64,000 nt of DNA from Pseudomonas mandelii (GTDB lineage Bacteria; Pseudomonadota; Gammaproteobacteria; Pseudomonadales; Pseudomonadaceae), in the NCBI RefSeq assembly GCF_900106065.1, contig NZ_LT629796.1, forward strand, positions 6,920,501 through 6,984,500. The letters run 5' to 3'. The notes below the pieces were generated by a model. The model searched no databases. It worked only from the letters and a program-made list of their open reading frames with translations, and was not told the origin of the DNA. Shown piece by piece: positions 18,547 to 28,317 of the stretch (position 1 is the first letter of the stretch; every line of letters starts with the position of its first letter). A program made the translations under genes and the position numbers.

Positions 18547-20943
18547 CTAATGCGTGCTAATTCTTTCCTTAGAGTCAGACTCGCGTTTTTCATCCTTTGC
18601 AACTATCTCTGGAACCACATCTGGCAGCGGCTCCGGCGCGTATTGCAGCGCAATTTGCAGGACCTCGTCAATCCATTTAACCGGTTTAATCTGCAGATCT
18701 TGCTTGATATTGTCAGGAATTTCCTTCAGATCGCGCACGTTCTCTTCAGGAATGATCACGGTCTTGATCCCGCCACGGTGAGCAGCCAGCAGTTTTTCCT
18801 TCAATCCGCCAATCGCCAACACCTGGCCACGCAAGGTGATTTCGCCTGTCATGGCAACATCCGCACGTACTGGAATCCCGGTCAATGCCGACACCAGGGC
18901 CGTGCACATGCCTACGCCGGCGCTAGGGCCGTCTTTCGGGGTCGCCCCTTCCGGCATGTGGATGTGCGTGTCGCGCTTCTCGTGGAAGTCCAGGGGAATC
19001 CCCAGGCTCTTCGCACGGCTGCGCACAACGGTCAGCGCGGCCGTGATCGATTCGACCATCACATCACCCAGCGAACCGGTCTTGATCAGCTGGCCTTTAC
19101 CCGGCACGACAGCAGCTTCGATGGTCAGCAATTCACCACCCACCTGAGTCCATGCCAGACCGGTGACCTGACCGATCTGATCCTGCGATTCAGCCAGACC
19201 GTAGCGGAATTTGCGCACACCCAGGAAGTGTTCCAGCATCTCTGCAGTGACCTTCACCGAGAAGCGTTTTTCCAGCGCGTGCTCTTTGACCGCCTTGCGG
19301 CAAACCTTCGCAATCTGGCGTTCCAGCCCACGCACACCGGCTTCGCGGGTGTAATAGCGGATGATGTCGCGGATCGCTTCGGCGTCGAATTCCAGCTCGC
19401 CTTTCTTCAAGCCGTTGGCAGTAATCTGCTTGGGCGAGAGGTATTTGACGGCGATGTTGATCTTTTCGTCTTCGGTGTAGCCAGGCAGACGAATCACTTC
19501 CATCCGGTCGAGCAGCGCCGGTGGAATATTCATGGAGTTCGAGGTGCACAGGAACATCACATCGGACAAGTCGTAGTCGACTTCCAGATAGTGATCGTTG
19601 AAGTTGTGGTTCTGCTCCGGATCGAGCACTTCCAGCAACGCCGACGCCGGATCGCCACGCATGTCGCTGCCCATTTTGTCGATTTCATCGAGCAGGAACA
19701 GCGGGTTGCGGACGCCCACCTTCGTCATCTTTTGAATCAATCTTCCTGGCATCGAACCGATGTAAGTCCGGCGATGACCACGAATTTCCGCTTCGTCACG
19801 CACGCCACCGAGGGCCATACGGACAAATTTGCGGTTGGTGGCGTGAGCGATCGACTCTGCCAGAGAGGTTTTACCCACCCCTGGAGGACCGACCAGGCAC
19901 AACACCGGACCACGAATTTTCTTCACGCGCTTTTGCACGGCGAGGTATTCGAGGATCCGCTCTTTGACTTCTTCCAGACCGTAGTGGTCTGCATCAAGAA
20001 TGTCTTCTGCGCGCGCAAGGTCCAGGCGCACTTTGCTCTGGGCCTTCCACGGCACCTGAACCAGCCAGTCGATGTACGAACGCACCACGGTCGCTTCCGC
20101 GGACATTGGCGACATTTGTTTCAACTTGTTCAGTTCACCCTGGGCCTTGGCCAAGGCATCTTTCGGCAGGCCCGCGGCATCGATGCGCTTTTTCAGCTCT
20201 TCGATTTCGTTGTGGCCTTCGTCGCTGTCACCGAGCTCTTTCTGAATGGCCTTCATCTGCTCATTCAGGTAGTACTCGCGCTGGCTGCGCTCCATTTGTT
20301 TCTTGACGCGACCGCGAATGCGTTTTTCGACTTGCAGCAGGTCGATCTCGGCATCCAGCAACGCCAGAACGTGCTCGACCCGGGCCGACAAATCGATGAT
20401 TTCGAGGATTTCCTGCTTCTGCTCGATCTTCAGGGCCATGTGAGCGGCCATGGTGTCGACCAGGCGACCTGGCTCGTCGATGCTGTTGAGCGACGAGAGG
20501 ACTTCAGCCGGGACTTTCTTGCCCAGCTGCACATATTGTTCGAACTGAGCCAAAAGGCTGCGGACGAACACTTCCGACTCGCGTTCAGGCGCGTCGACTT
20601 CGTCGATCAGCGAGACTTCGGCACGGCAGTGGCCGTCCACTTCGCTGAAGCGCTCCACGGCGCCCCGCTGCTCGCCTTCGACCAGAACCTTGACCGTGCC
20701 GTCAGGCAGCTTGAGCAGCTGCAGAACGGTCGCAATGGTGCCTACGCGATAAAGTGCATCTTCACCGGGATCGTCGTCAGCAGGGTTTCTCTGAGCCAGC
20801 AGAAGAATCTGCTTGTCGCCCGTCATCGCAGCCTCGAGGGCTTCGATGGATTTCTCGCGCCCCACGAACAGCGGGATAACCATGTGCGGATAAACCACAA
20901 CATCACGCAATGGCAGGAGAGGCAATTCGATGGTTGTCTTCAT
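18547..20943 (-). CDS. lon: ATP-dependent protease La (Lon)
   Basis: Cytoplasmic AAA+ protease that degrades damaged and regulatory proteins. The 798 residues contain an N-terminal substrate domain (LPLLPLRDVVVYPHM at residues 7-21) and a coiled-coil region. The AAA+ module has Walker A GPPGVGKTS near 355 and Walker B LFLLDEIDKM. The C-terminal serine-lysine protease domain has the catalytic serine in PKDGPSAGV near 678 and the lysine in GGLKEK near 720. It lies after clpX in the conserved clpP-clpX-lon order. The ATG at 20943 has GAGG upstream. Expression is probably heat-shock linked, as in the family; no promoter is called here. Confidence 0.98.
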   Translation of the reverse strand: MKTTIELPLLPLRDVVVYPHMVIPLFVGREKSIEALEAAMTGDKQILLLAQRNPADDDPGEDALYRVGTIATVLQLLKLPDGTVKVLVEGEQRGAVERFSEVDGHCRAEVSLIDEVDAPERESEVFVRSLLAQFEQYVQLGKKVPAEVLSSLNSIDEPGRLVDTMAAHMALKIEQKQEILEIIDLSARVEHVLALLDAEIDLLQVEKRIRGRVKKQMERSQREYYLNEQMKAIQKELGDSDEGHNEIEELKKRIDAAGLPKDALAKAQGELNKLKQMSPMSAEATVVRSYIDWLVQVPWKAQSKVRLDLARAEDILDADHYGLEEVKERILEYLAVQKRVKKIRGPVLCLVGPPGVGKTSLAESIAHATNRKFVRMALGGVRDEAEIRGHRRTYIGSMPGRLIQKMTKVGVRNPLFLLDEIDKMGSDMRGDPASALLEVLDPEQNHNFNDHYLEVDYDLSDVMFLCTSNSMNIPPALLDRMEVIRLPGYTEDEKINIAVKYLSPKQITANGLKKGELEFDAEAIRDIIRYYTREAGVRGLERQIAKVCRKAVKEHALEKRFSVKVTAEMLEHFLGVRKFRYGLAESQDQIGQVTGLAWTQVGGELLTIEAAVVPGKGQLIKTGSLGDVMVESITAALTVVRSRAKSLGIPLDFHEKRDTHIHMPEGATPKDGPSAGVGMCTALVSALTGIPVRADVAMTGEITLRGQVLAIGGLKEKLLAAHRGGIKTVIIPEENVRDLKEIPDNIKQDLQIKPVKWIDEVLQIALQYAPEPLPDVVPEIVAKDEKRESDSKERISTH

Positions 20944-21061
20944 GATTTCGCCTCTACGGCGGCCATATGGCCGTAAACAGATGGAAGTAAGCTTGAAACC
21001 AAGATGGGGGCTGCTTTGAAAAAAAACAAGCGCAAAGAGGGTGTTAAAAACGCTTTAAAAG

Positions 21062-21086
21062 AAAAGGGGCCCGAAGGCCCCTTCTT
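21062..21086 (-). terminator. clpX terminator
   Basis: AAGGGGCC/GGCCCCTT stem with a 4-base loop 20 bp after the clpX stop; the minus strand continues TTTTCTTTT. Confidence 0.8.
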
Positions 21087-21105
21087 TGCTCCAGCTGCCG
21101 GACGC

Positions 21106-22389
21106 TTAAGCGTCTGGCGCAGCCTTGGCAGCCGGCTCACTGTTTTCGTAGATATACAGTGGCTTGGACTTGCCTTCTATAACGCTTTCGTCGATCACCA
21201 CTTTACTCACCTCGGACTGCGAGGGGATTTCATACATAGCGTCGAGCAATACACCTTCGAGAATCGAACGCAGTCCACGGGCACCGGTCTTGCGTTCCAG
21301 GGCACGTTTGGCGACCGATTTCAGCGCGTCGGCCCGGAATTCCAGGTCTACACCTTCCATCTCGAACAGCTTGGCATACTGCTTGGTCAAAGCATTTTTC
21401 GGCTCGGTGAGAATCTGCATTAACGCAGCCTCATCAAGCTCGTCCAGCGTGGCAAGGACCGGCAGACGACCGACGAACTCCGGGATCAGACCGAACTTGA
21501 CCAGATCGTCAGGCTCCACTTCACGCAGGGATTCACCCACCTTCTTGCCTTCTTCCTTGCTGCGAACTTCCGCGTTGAAACCGATGCCGCCCTTGGTGGA
21601 ACGGTTTTGAATAACCTTTTCCAGACCGGAGAACGCACCACCGCAGATGAACAGGATGTTACGGGTGTCGACCTGAAGGAATTCCTGCTGCGGATGCTTG
21701 CGACCACCTTGCGGCGGAACGGAAGCGACCGTGCCTTCGATCAACTTGAGCAGGGCCTGCTGCACGCCTTCACCGGAAACGTCCCGGGTGATCGACGGGT
21801 TGTCAGACTTGCGCGAGATCTTGTCGATTTCGTCGATGTAGACAATGCCCATCTGGGCTTTTTCCACGTCGTAATCGCACTTCTGCAACAGCTTCTGAAT
21901 GATGTTCTCGACATCTTCACCCACGTAACCCGCCTCGGTGAGGGTGGTTGCATCGGCGATGGTGAACGGAACGTTCAGCAAGCGGGCCAGTGTTTCGGCA
22001 AGCAGGGTTTTACCCGAGCCTGTCGGGCCGATCAGCAAGATGTTGCTTTTGCCAAGTTCGACGTCGTCATTCTTTTTGTCGCGCTGGTTCAGACGCTTGT
22101 AGTGGTTGTACACCGCTACGGCCAGAACCTTTTTCGCACGCTCCTGACCAATCACGTACTGATCAAGGATGCCGCTGATTTCTTTAGGCGAAGGCAATTT
22201 ATGCGCGCTGCTTTCGGCCTGGGCTTCCTGCACCTCCTCTCGGATGATGTCATTGCACAGGTCGACGCACTCGTCGCAGATAAAGACCGAGGGGCCGGCA
22301 ATCAATTTGCGTACTTCATGCTGGCTTTTGCCACAGAAGGAGCAATAGAGCAGCTTGCCGTTGTCCTCGCCGTTGCGGGTGTCAGTCAT
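21106..22389 (-). CDS. clpX: ClpXP protease ATP-binding subunit ClpX
   Basis: AAA+ unfoldase that feeds substrates to ClpP. It has an N-terminal C4 zinc finger (Cys16, 19, 38, 41), Walker A GPTGSGKT near residue 120, Walker B VYIDEIDK, and the IGF-type ClpP-binding loop region (GIGFNAEV). The 427 residues match Pseudomonas ClpX. The start at 22389 (MTDTRNGE) was preferred over an upstream in-frame codon because the family begins just before the zinc finger. It is 112 bp downstream of clpP and probably co-transcribed with it in part. Confidence 0.97.
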   Translation of the reverse strand: MTDTRNGEDNGKLLYCSFCGKSQHEVRKLIAGPSVFICDECVDLCNDIIREEVQEAQAESSAHKLPSPKEISGILDQYVIGQERAKKVLAVAVYNHYKRLNQRDKKNDDVELGKSNILLIGPTGSGKTLLAETLARLLNVPFTIADATTLTEAGYVGEDVENIIQKLLQKCDYDVEKAQMGIVYIDEIDKISRKSDNPSITRDVSGEGVQQALLKLIEGTVASVPPQGGRKHPQQEFLQVDTRNILFICGGAFSGLEKVIQNRSTKGGIGFNAEVRSKEEGKKVGESLREVEPDDLVKFGLIPEFVGRLPVLATLDELDEAALMQILTEPKNALTKQYAKLFEMEGVDLEFRADALKSVAKRALERKTGARGLRSILEGVLLDAMYEIPSQSEVSKVVIDESVIEGKSKPLYIYENSEPAAKAAPDA

Positions 22390-22437
22390 TCGTTCGATCC
22401 AAATCCGATAGGCTTGCAACACAAGATGAAGGCTATT

Positions 22438-22457
22438 GCGGGCTTTTTCAAGCCCGC
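22438..22457 (-). terminator. Hairpin between clpP and clpX
   Basis: GCGGGCTT/AAGCCCGC 8-bp stem with a 4-base loop. The minus strand lacks a T tract after it, so it is more likely an attenuator or RNA-processing hairpin than a full terminator. Confidence 0.4.
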
Positions 22458-22501
22458 CGGTGATCGGACCAGCCGACCCACCCTATTTTGAGCTGCTTAA
22501 T

Positions 22502-23137
22502 TTAAGCGGGGCGCTGGTTGATCACTTCATCGATCAACCCGTACTCACGCGCGGCTTCTGCACTCATGAAGTTATCGCGGTTGGTATCGCGCTCGATTTC
22601 TTCAAGTGTGTGGCCGCTGTGCTTGGCCATCAGCGTGTTGAGACGCTCACGAATGAAGAGAATTTCCTTGGCATGGATTTCGATATCCGAAGCCTGGCCT
22701 TGGAAACCGCCCAGTGGCTGGTGAATCATCACGCGCGAATTCGGCAGGCAATAACGCTTGCCGGCGGCACCGGCCGTCAAAAGGAAGGCGCCCATGCTGC
22801 AGGCCTGACCAATACAGGTGGTCGATACATTGGGTTTGATGAACTGCATGGTGTCATAGATCGACATGCCCGCTGTCACCGAACCGCCCGGGGAGTTGAT
22901 ATAGAGATGGATGTCCTTGTCCGGGTTTTCCGCTTCAAGGAACAGCAATTGCGCACAAATCAGGTTGGCCATGTAGTCCTCTACCGGGCCAACCAGAAAA
23001 ATCACTCGTTCCTTGAGAAGGCGCGAGTAGATGTCATAGGCGCGCTCGCCACGAGCAGACTGCTCGACAACCATCGGGACCAGGCCGCCAGCGGCCTGGA
23101 TATCAGAGTTCTGCTGAATATACGAATTACGGAACAT
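22502..23137 (-). CDS. clpP: ATP-dependent Clp protease proteolytic subunit ClpP
   Basis: Serine protease that forms the two-ring proteolytic barrel of ClpXP and ClpAP. The catalytic triad is visible: Ser114 in GQACSMGAF, His139 in MIHQPLGG and Asp188 in ERDTNRDNF. The GSVTAG oxyanion motif is also present. The 211 residues match the Pseudomonas protein. It lies 93 bp after tig, in the conserved tig-clpP-clpX-lon order. Confidence 0.98.
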   Translation of the reverse strand: MFRNSYIQQNSDIQAAGGLVPMVVEQSARGERAYDIYSRLLKERVIFLVGPVEDYMANLICAQLLFLEAENPDKDIHLYINSPGGSVTAGMSIYDTMQFIKPNVSTTCIGQACSMGAFLLTAGAAGKRYCLPNSRVMIHQPLGGFQGQASDIEIHAKEILFIRERLNTLMAKHSGHTLEEIERDTNRDNFMSAEAAREYGLIDEVINQRPA

Positions 23138-23177
23138 GCTCTGCAGTCACTCCCAAATAGTTATGTCTTGAATACGC

Positions 23178-23203
23178 ATAAGCCAGCACGAAGGCTGGCT
23201 TAT
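23178..23203 (-). terminator. Hairpin after tig
   Basis: ATAAGCCAGC/GCTGGCTTAT, 10-bp perfect stem with a 6-base loop in the tig-clpP spacer; no long T tract. Confidence 0.55.
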
Positions 23204-23230
23204 GGTGTGTGCTTCTTACCGCAAAAACGA

Positions 23231-24541
23231 TCAGTCGGCTTGTGGAGCTTCTACCGGCTTGACTGCTTCTTCGTAAGAGACCGATTTGTCGGTCACGCTA
23301 GCTTTCTGCAGAACAGTATCCACAACTTGTTCTTCCAGCACAACCGAACGAACTTCGTTCAGTTGCTGGTCGTTCTTGTAGTACCAGGACACAACCTGCT
23401 CAGGCTCTTGGTAGGCCGAAGCCATTTCCTGAATCATTTCACGAACGCGAGCTTCGTCAGGCTTGAGGTCGAATTGCTTGACCACTTCAGCCACGATCAG
23501 ACCCAGAACAACACGGCGCTTGGCTTGTTCTTCGAACAGCTCGGCCGGCAGTTGGTCAGGCTTGATGTTGCCGCCGAACTGCTGAACAGCCTGCACGCGC
23601 AGACGGTCAACTTCGTTGGACAGCAGCGCCTTAGGCACTTCGATCGGGTTGGTGGCCAGCAGACCGTCCATTACCTGATTCTTGACCTTGGATTTGATCG
23701 CCTGACGCAGTTCACGCTCCATGTTCTTGCGAACTTCGGTGCGGAAGCCTTCCAGGCCCGTTTCCTTGATGCCGAATTGAGCGAAGAATTCTTCGTTCAG
23801 TTCTGGCAGTTTCGGCTCGGAAACAGTGTTCACGGTCACGGTGAACTCAGCGGTTTTGCCAGCCAGGTCGAGGTTCTGATAGTCCTCTGGGAAGGTCAGG
23901 TTCAGCACGCGCTCTTCGCCGGCTTTAGCGCCGACCAGGCCGTCTTCGAAACCAGGGATCATGCGGCCGGAACCCAGCACCAGCTGTGTACCCTTGGCAG
24001 AACCGCCAGCGAACACTTCACCGTCAACCTTGCCAACGAAATCGATGTTCAGTTGGTCTTCGTTCTGAGCGGCGCGCTCAGCCACTTCGAAACGGGTGTT
24101 CTGCTTGCGCAGCACGTCCAGCATCTTGTCCAGATCGGCGTCAGCCACGTCAGCGCTCAGGCGCTCTACGGTGATGCCGTCGAAGCCAGCAACGGTGAAC
24201 TCAGGGAACACTTCGAAAACTGCAACGTATTCCAGATCTTTGCCAGCTTCCATCGATTTAGGCTCGATCGAAGGAGCGCCAGCCGGGTTCAGCTTTTGCT
24301 CGACAACAGCTTCGTAGAACGAAGACTGGATCACGTCGCCTACAGCTTCCTGACGCGCATCAGCGCCGAAACGGCGCTTGATTTCGCTCATTGGCACTTT
24401 GCCTGGACGGAAGCCAGCAATCTTGGCCTTTTGGGCAGTCTGCTGCAGACGCTTGTTGACCTGAGTCTCGATGCGCTCAGCCGGCACGGTGATGCTCATG
24501 CGGCGCTCAAGAGCAGAAGTATTTTCAACAGAAACTTGCAT
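23231..24541 (-). CDS. tig: Trigger factor, ribosome-associated chaperone
   Basis: Ribosome-bound chaperone with prolyl isomerase activity that meets nascent chains at the exit tunnel. The 436 residues have the usual three parts: N-terminal ribosome-binding domain with the FRPGKVP loop (near residues 44-50), a FKBP-type PPIase domain around 155-245, and a long helical C-terminal domain. The start at 24541 (MQVSVENTS) is the family start; 21 upstream in-frame codons are not part of it. It heads the tig-clpP-clpX block. Confidence 0.97.
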   Translation of the reverse strand: MQVSVENTSALERRMSITVPAERIETQVNKRLQQTAQKAKIAGFRPGKVPMSEIKRRFGADARQEAVGDVIQSSFYEAVVEQKLNPAGAPSIEPKSMEAGKDLEYVAVFEVFPEFTVAGFDGITVERLSADVADADLDKMLDVLRKQNTRFEVAERAAQNEDQLNIDFVGKVDGEVFAGGSAKGTQLVLGSGRMIPGFEDGLVGAKAGEERVLNLTFPEDYQNLDLAGKTAEFTVTVNTVSEPKLPELNEEFFAQFGIKETGLEGFRTEVRKNMERELRQAIKSKVKNQVMDGLLATNPIEVPKALLSNEVDRLRVQAVQQFGGNIKPDQLPAELFEEQAKRRVVLGLIVAEVVKQFDLKPDEARVREMIQEMASAYQEPEQVVSWYYKNDQQLNEVRSVVLEEQVVDTVLQKASVTDKSVSYEEAVKPVEAPQAD

Positions 24542-24900
24542 GGATATTCCTCGTTGCACAGACGTTAGCCGGCCGTTTCCGACCCCAGAATCAAGGGCAT
24601 GCATTCTAGTGGGTCAAACTCAAGAAGTCACCCTACTGAAAACGGGTAAAAAAGCAGCAGGCAATTTATAGGCGGGGACAAACGGTTGTGCCTCGCCCTG
24701 TTAGCAATTACAGCCAGTCACGCCAGGGCTCTGCACCAATCCTTCTATATATAGAAGAAGTTGCCAATCATCTCCCTGACAGCCGGTCTTGCGAGCAAGC
24801 CGGCGGGCGGCGCGGCATCATCGAGAAACATAAATACGACGAAACACCCCACCCCTGCGACCCAGGACATGCAGCCGCTTGACACTCGAACCGCTAAAAC
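24542..24900. other. tig leader and promoter region, no gene
   Basis: About 360 bp between tig and the tRNA-His terminator. It should carry the tig promoter. A perfect 16-bp palindrome, CTTCTATATATAGAAG, lies at 24742-24757, and the rest is GC-rich spacer. No coding region or RNA gene is convincing. Confidence 0.5.
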
Positions 24901-24932
24901 AAAAAAGGCGCCAGACTGTTAAATCTGGCGCC
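24901..24932 (-). terminator. Terminator after tRNA-His copy 1
   Basis: GGCGCCAGA/TCTGGCGCC 9-bp stem with an 8-base loop followed on the minus strand by six T residues. Nearly the same hairpin occurs after the second tRNA-His. Confidence 0.85.
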
Positions 24933-24942
24933 TCTCGAAATA

Positions 24943-25018
24943 TGGGGTGGACGAAGGGGATCGAACCCTCGACAACGGGAGTCACAATCCCGTGCTCTAC
25001 CAACTGAGCTACGCCCAC
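24943..25018 (-). tRNA. tRNA-His (GTG), copy 1
   Basis: Complete cloverleaf with acceptor stem GTGGGCG/CGTCCAC, anticodon loop ATTGTGA (anticodon GTG) in a perfect CGGG stem, T-loop GTTCGAT and encoded CCA. An extra G precedes position 1, as histidine tRNAs need. It is identical to the copy at 25238. Confidence 0.96.
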
Positions 25019-25096
25019 CATATTGCCTTGCAAAGAAGCCAATCAACTCCCTTGCTGCGCCCCAACCAGGCCAACCGGCTTGAGTGAAGCTTTATT

Positions 25097-25181
25097 TGGT
25101 GCGGATGAAGAGACTCGAACTCTTACACCTTGCGGCGCTGGAACCTAAATCCAGTGTGTCTACCAATTCCACCACATCCGC
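25097..25181 (-). tRNA. tRNA-Leu (TAG)
   Basis: 85-nt class II tRNA with a long variable arm, acceptor GCGGATG/CATCCGC, anticodon loop TTTAGGT giving anticodon TAG (reads CUA), T-loop GTTCGAG and encoded CCA. Confidence 0.95.
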
Positions 25182-25199
25182 GTTTGAAGCTGTTAAAGC

Positions 25200-25229
25200 A
25201 AAGGCGCCAGACTGTTAATCTGGCGCCTT
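25200..25229 (-). terminator. Hairpin after tRNA-His copy 2
   Basis: GGCGCCAGA/TCTGGCGCC stem, a near copy of the hairpin at 24907-24932 with a one-base shorter loop and a weaker T tract, so transcription may continue into tRNA-Leu. Confidence 0.65.
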
Positions 25230-25237
25230 TTGAAATA

Positions 25238-25313
25238 TGGGGTGGACGAAGGGGATCGAACCCTCGACAACGGGAGTCACAATCCCGTGCTCTACCAACT
25301 GAGCTACGCCCAC
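25238..25313 (-). tRNA. tRNA-His (GTG), copy 2
   Basis: Same 76-nt sequence as copy 1, including CCA. The identity extends into the downstream flank (GAAATATGG and the terminator hairpin), which shows a segmental duplication around tRNA-Leu. Confidence 0.96.
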
Positions 25314-25345
25314 CATATCGCGCTACTTGTGCCAAAGCTGCCTAA

Positions 25346-25422
25346 TGGCGCACCCGGCAGGACTCGAACCTGCGACCATCCGCTTAGAAGGCGGATGCTC
25401 TATCCAGCTGAGCTACGGGCGC
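25346..25422 (-). tRNA. tRNA-Arg (TCT)
   Basis: 77-nt tRNA, acceptor GCGCCCG/CGGGTGC (one G-T pair), anticodon loop CTTCTAA giving anticodon TCT, T-loop GTTCGAG and encoded CCA. First gene of the minus-strand Arg-His-Leu-His cluster. Confidence 0.95.
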
Positions 25423-25697
25423 CTTATTAATCTGTACTCTTGGAGGACTACAAACTAAGAGCTTTCCAGTCTCGCAGAACCGTAATTCCGCTTGACCTTC
25501 TCATCCAGTGCTAGGCTGTGCCCGACAAGTGCGACGAATAGTATAGAGCGCCCCGAAGGCCGTCAAATGCTTTTTATAAAAAATTCATTTAATTAAAGGG
25601 CTTAGAGGAATTTGCAGACCAAGCGCCTTTGCCCTCACCTCATGACATGCGAGAATGCGTTCTCTTTTTTTCCCCTCTCGATGGTTAATCACGCGCA

Positions 25698-26552
25698 ATG
25701 ACTGCACAACTAATCGACGGCAAATCGATCGCCGCCAGCCTGCGCCAGCAGATCGCCAAACGAGTCACCGAGCGTCGCGAGCAAGGCCTGCGCACCCCGG
25801 GCCTCGCGGTGATCCTGGTCGGCAGCGATCCCGCCTCTCAGGTTTATGTCTCGCACAAGCGTAAAGACTGTGAAGAGGTCGGCTTCATTTCCCAAGCCTA
25901 CGACCTGCCTTCCGAAACCACTCAAGAAGCACTGACCGACCTGATCGATCGCCTGAACGACGATCCGGCAATTGACGGCGTTCTGCTTCAGCTTCCTTTA
26001 CCTGAGCACCTGGATGCCTCCAAATTGCTGGAGCGCATTCGTCCGGATAAAGACGTCGACGGTTTCCATCCTTATAACGTCGGCCGCCTGGCCCAGCGCA
26101 TCCCGTTGCTGCGTCCGTGCACCCCCAAAGGCATCATGACCTTGCTGGAAAGCACCGGTGTCGACCTTTACGGGATGGACGCGGTGGTTGTCGGGGCCTC
26201 CAACATTGTTGGTCGTCCGATGGCAATGGAATTGCTGCTCGCCGGTTGCACCGTGACCGTCACCCACCGCTTCACCAAGGATCTGGCCGGCCACGTCGGC
26301 CGTGCCGACCTGGTTGTCGTCGCCGCCGGCAAACCGGGTCTGGTCAAAGGTGAGTGGATCAAGGAAGGCGCGATCGTGATCGACGTCGGCATCAACCGCC
26401 AGGAAGACGGCAAACTGGTCGGTGACGTCATCTACGAAACCGCCCTGCCCCGCGCTGGCTGGATCACGCCGGTACCGGGCGGTGTCGGCCCGATGACGCG
26501 TGCCTGCCTGCTGGAAAACACGCTGTACGCGGCAGAAACACTGCACAGCTGA
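25698..26552 (+). CDS. folD: Bifunctional methylenetetrahydrofolate dehydrogenase / methenyltetrahydrofolate cyclohydrolase
   Basis: FolD interconverts 5,10-methylene-, 5,10-methenyl- and 10-formyl-tetrahydrofolate, supplying one-carbon units. It has 284 residues, normal for the family. The substrate site has the conserved Tyr-Lys pair in [13 protein letters not shown] (residues about 50-62) and the QLPLPEHLD and [10 protein letters not shown] motifs. The Rossmann part carries [13 protein letters not shown]. It is divergent from the tRNA cluster, as in other Pseudomonas, and is followed by a strong terminator. Confidence 0.97.
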   Translation: MTAQLIDGKSIAASLRQQIAKRVTERREQGLRTPGLAVILVGSDPASQVYVSHKRKDCEEVGFISQAYDLPSETTQEALTDLIDRLNDDPAIDGVLLQLPLPEHLDASKLLERIRPDKDVDGFHPYNVGRLAQRIPLLRPCTPKGIMTLLESTGVDLYGMDAVVVGASNIVGRPMAMELLLAGCTVTVTHRFTKDLAGHVGRADLVVVAAGKPGLVKGEWIKEGAIVIDVGINRQEDGKLVGDVIYETALPRAGWITPVPGGVGPMTRACLLENTLYAAETLHS

Positions 26553-26580
26553 GTGCGCGCTTCGACATAAGCGATGAACA

Positions 26581-26611
26581 AAAGAACCCCGCCAATGGCG
26601 GGGTTCTTTTT
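26581..26611 (+). terminator. folD terminator
   Basis: GAACCCCGCC/GGCGGGGTTC 10-bp stem with a short loop followed by five T residues. Confidence 0.85.
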
Positions 26612-26789
26612 GCCTGGGGTAAAAGATCGACCATCCGCCGGAAAATGACTTTTTTTTCATGTTTCCAAGGACTTTCACCTCCTCCTTGAACAACCATCGA
26701 CAGTTATTCAGCCATACTCCAGAATGTCGCGCTTTTTACGAAATAACCCGTTACATAACGGCTTATCAACACCTTATGAGTCCGCCAGC

Positions 26790-27728
26790 GTGAAAATCCG
26801 TCTTTCCATCCTGAGCCTATTTTTTGTATTTACAGGGACGTTCATCACGCCAATCGCCAGCGCCGCGGAGACCACCGCAGCCCCCCGAGACACGAAACAA
26901 CTCAAGCTCGCTTCCGGCAGCTCTTTGCTGCTGGATATGCAGACCAACAAAGTCATCTATGCCAGCAACCCCGATGTGGTTGTCCCTATCGCCTCGGTCA
27001 GCAAATTGATGACCGGTCTGGTTGTGGTCGAAGCCAGGCAGAACATGGACGAGTACATCAATATCAACATCAGCGACACGCCAGAAATGAAAGGCGTGTT
27101 TTCCCGGGTCAAACTCAAAAGTGAATTGCCGCGCAGGGAAATGCTGCTGATCGCCCTGATGTCCTCGGAAAACCGTGCAGCGGCGAGCCTGGCTCATCAC
27201 TATCCGGGTGGCTACGTCGCATTCATTGCCGCGATGAACGCCAAGGCAAAGGCGCTGGGCATGACCAGCACCCACTTCGTCGAGCCGACGGGCCTCTCCC
27301 CGCGTAACGTCTCTACCGCCCGCGACCTGAGCAAATTGCTGATCGCCGCACACAAATACCCGTTATTGACCGAGTTGAGCACCACCAAGGAAAAAACCGT
27401 CACCTTCCGCAAACCCAACTACAGCCTGGGTTTCCGTAACACCGACCATTTGGTCCGCAAGCCAAACTGGGACATCAAGCTGACCAAAACCGGGTTCACC
27501 AACGAAGCCGGTCACTGCCTGGTGTTGGTGACCAGCATGGGCAATCGCCAAGTGGCGCTGGTGATTCTCGACGCCTTCGGCAAGTACACGCATTTTGCCG
27601 ATGCCGCCCGCATCCGCAGCTGGGTGGAAACCGGCAAAGGCGCAGACGTGCCGTCGGTAGCCTTGCAGTACAAGTCGGACAAGAACCTCAAGCACCGCCA
27701 GAGCGGTGTGGTTGAAGCCTCGAAATAA
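26790..27728 (+). CDS. pbpG: D-alanyl-D-alanine endopeptidase PbpG (PBP7)
   Basis: Periplasmic low-molecular-weight penicillin-binding protein that cuts peptide cross-links in peptidoglycan. A signal peptide (residues 1-26, cleavage near SAA) precedes the catalytic domain. The three active-site motifs are SVSK (Ser69-Lys72), SEN (126-128) and KTG (near 234). The GTG at 26790 gives a start right before the signal peptide and 312 residues, near the family length. An upstream in-frame ATG at 26724 would put a long polar stretch before the signal and was not chosen. Confidence 0.9.
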   Translation: MKIRLSILSLFFVFTGTFITPIASAAETTAAPRDTKQLKLASGSSLLLDMQTNKVIYASNPDVVVPIASVSKLMTGLVVVEARQNMDEYININISDTPEMKGVFSRVKLKSELPRREMLLIALMSSENRAAASLAHHYPGGYVAFIAAMNAKAKALGMTSTHFVEPTGLSPRNVSTARDLSKLLIAAHKYPLLTELSTTKEKTVTFRKPNYSLGFRNTDHLVRKPNWDIKLTKTGFTNEAGHCLVLVTSMGNRQVALVILDAFGKYTHFADAARIRSWVETGKGADVPSVALQYKSDKNLKHRQSGVVEASK

Positions 27729-27746
27729 GTCAGCGACAGAAAAAAC

Positions 27747-27775
27747 AAAGCCCCGATCATTCGGGGCTTTTTTTC
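27747..27775 (+). terminator. pbpG terminator
   Basis: AAAGCCCCGA/TCGGGGCTTT stem, four-base loop, T tract. Also usable for the convergent gene at 27784. Confidence 0.85.
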
Positions 27776-27783
27776 GCCTGGCG

Positions 27784-27999
27784 TTAATCGTTGGGCAGCG
27801 GCATCTGATCGTCATCCGGAATGCCATCCCCGGCGCTTGGATCTTTCATGCCATGGGGATGCTCCGTCGGGACCACCATCGGACGGGCCAACGGATCCCT
27901 TAACGGATCGTTCGGATCCATCACCGGATCAACACCCTCTTCAGGGGTCGTTGGAACACTGTCCGGACGTTTGTCGTTGAAACTCGAATCAGTAGACAT
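27784..27999 (-). CDS. Small acidic Pro/Asp-rich protein, unknown function
   Basis: A 71-residue protein made largely of Asp, Pro, Glu and Met, with DPNDP and DPLARP-like repeats, no cysteine, no signal and no hydrophobic segment; it is probably disordered in the cytoplasm. The ATG at 27999 follows GGTGAGGTGCGT. The same leader precedes another acidic small protein at 44877. It lies 17 bp after the small gene at 28017-28223 and is probably co-transcribed. No function is known. Confidence 0.65.
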   Translation of the reverse strand: MSTDSSFNDKRPDSVPTTPEEGVDPVMDPNDPLRDPLARPMVVPTEHPHGMKDPSAGDGIPDDDQMPLPND

Positions 28000-28016
28000 A
28001 CGCACCTCACCAAGGG

Positions 28017-28223
28017 TTAGGGTTTCAGATCAGCGAGTGGGTCGTAAGGCTTCGCCGGAGCCTTGGGATTGTCGCCCGGCTTTACATCCCTCGGCGCCTT
28101 GGCGGGGCCGATGGGATCGACCTGAGGATCGGCGAGGTCCGGCGAATCGGGGTCGAATCCCAATTCGTCGCCCGAAGAATGTTCGGATGAATGCGGGCCG
28201 TCGGGGGTATTGGAATGTGCCAT
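28017..28223 (-). CDS. Small conserved Pseudomonas protein (DUF6021-like)
   Basis: A 68-residue hydrophilic protein with the ordered motif GFDPDSPDLADPQVDPIGP followed by PGDNP and a C-terminal PYDPLADLKP. This pattern is conserved in a small Pseudomonas family that I believe is named DUF6021. CAGGAGGC lies before the ATG, a strong ribosome site. No membrane segment. The function is unknown. It precedes the acidic gene at 27784 on the same strand. Confidence 0.7.
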   Translation of the reverse strand: MAHSNTPDGPHSSEHSSGDELGFDPDSPDLADPQVDPIGPAKAPRDVKPGDNPKAPAKPYDPLADLKP

Positions 28224-28317
28224 GGGGCGCCTCCTGGGATCTGGCCCGGAGAAACCGGGTCTTGTCCTTTAGAGGCCAGGCATGCCCGACGGTGCCGGGC
28301 ACATGACGAACGGAAGC

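Noticed and set aside
18550..20976. 808-codon open frame antisense to lon
   Set aside because: Such antisense frames are common in GC-rich Pseudomonas genes. Lon is unmistakable on the other strand and the antisense protein lacks recognisable domains.
24742..24757. Palindrome CTTCTATATATAGAAG near tig as a regulatory box
   Set aside because: It lies about 200 bp from the tig start, and AT palindromes of this size can occur by chance; no matching motif is known to me.
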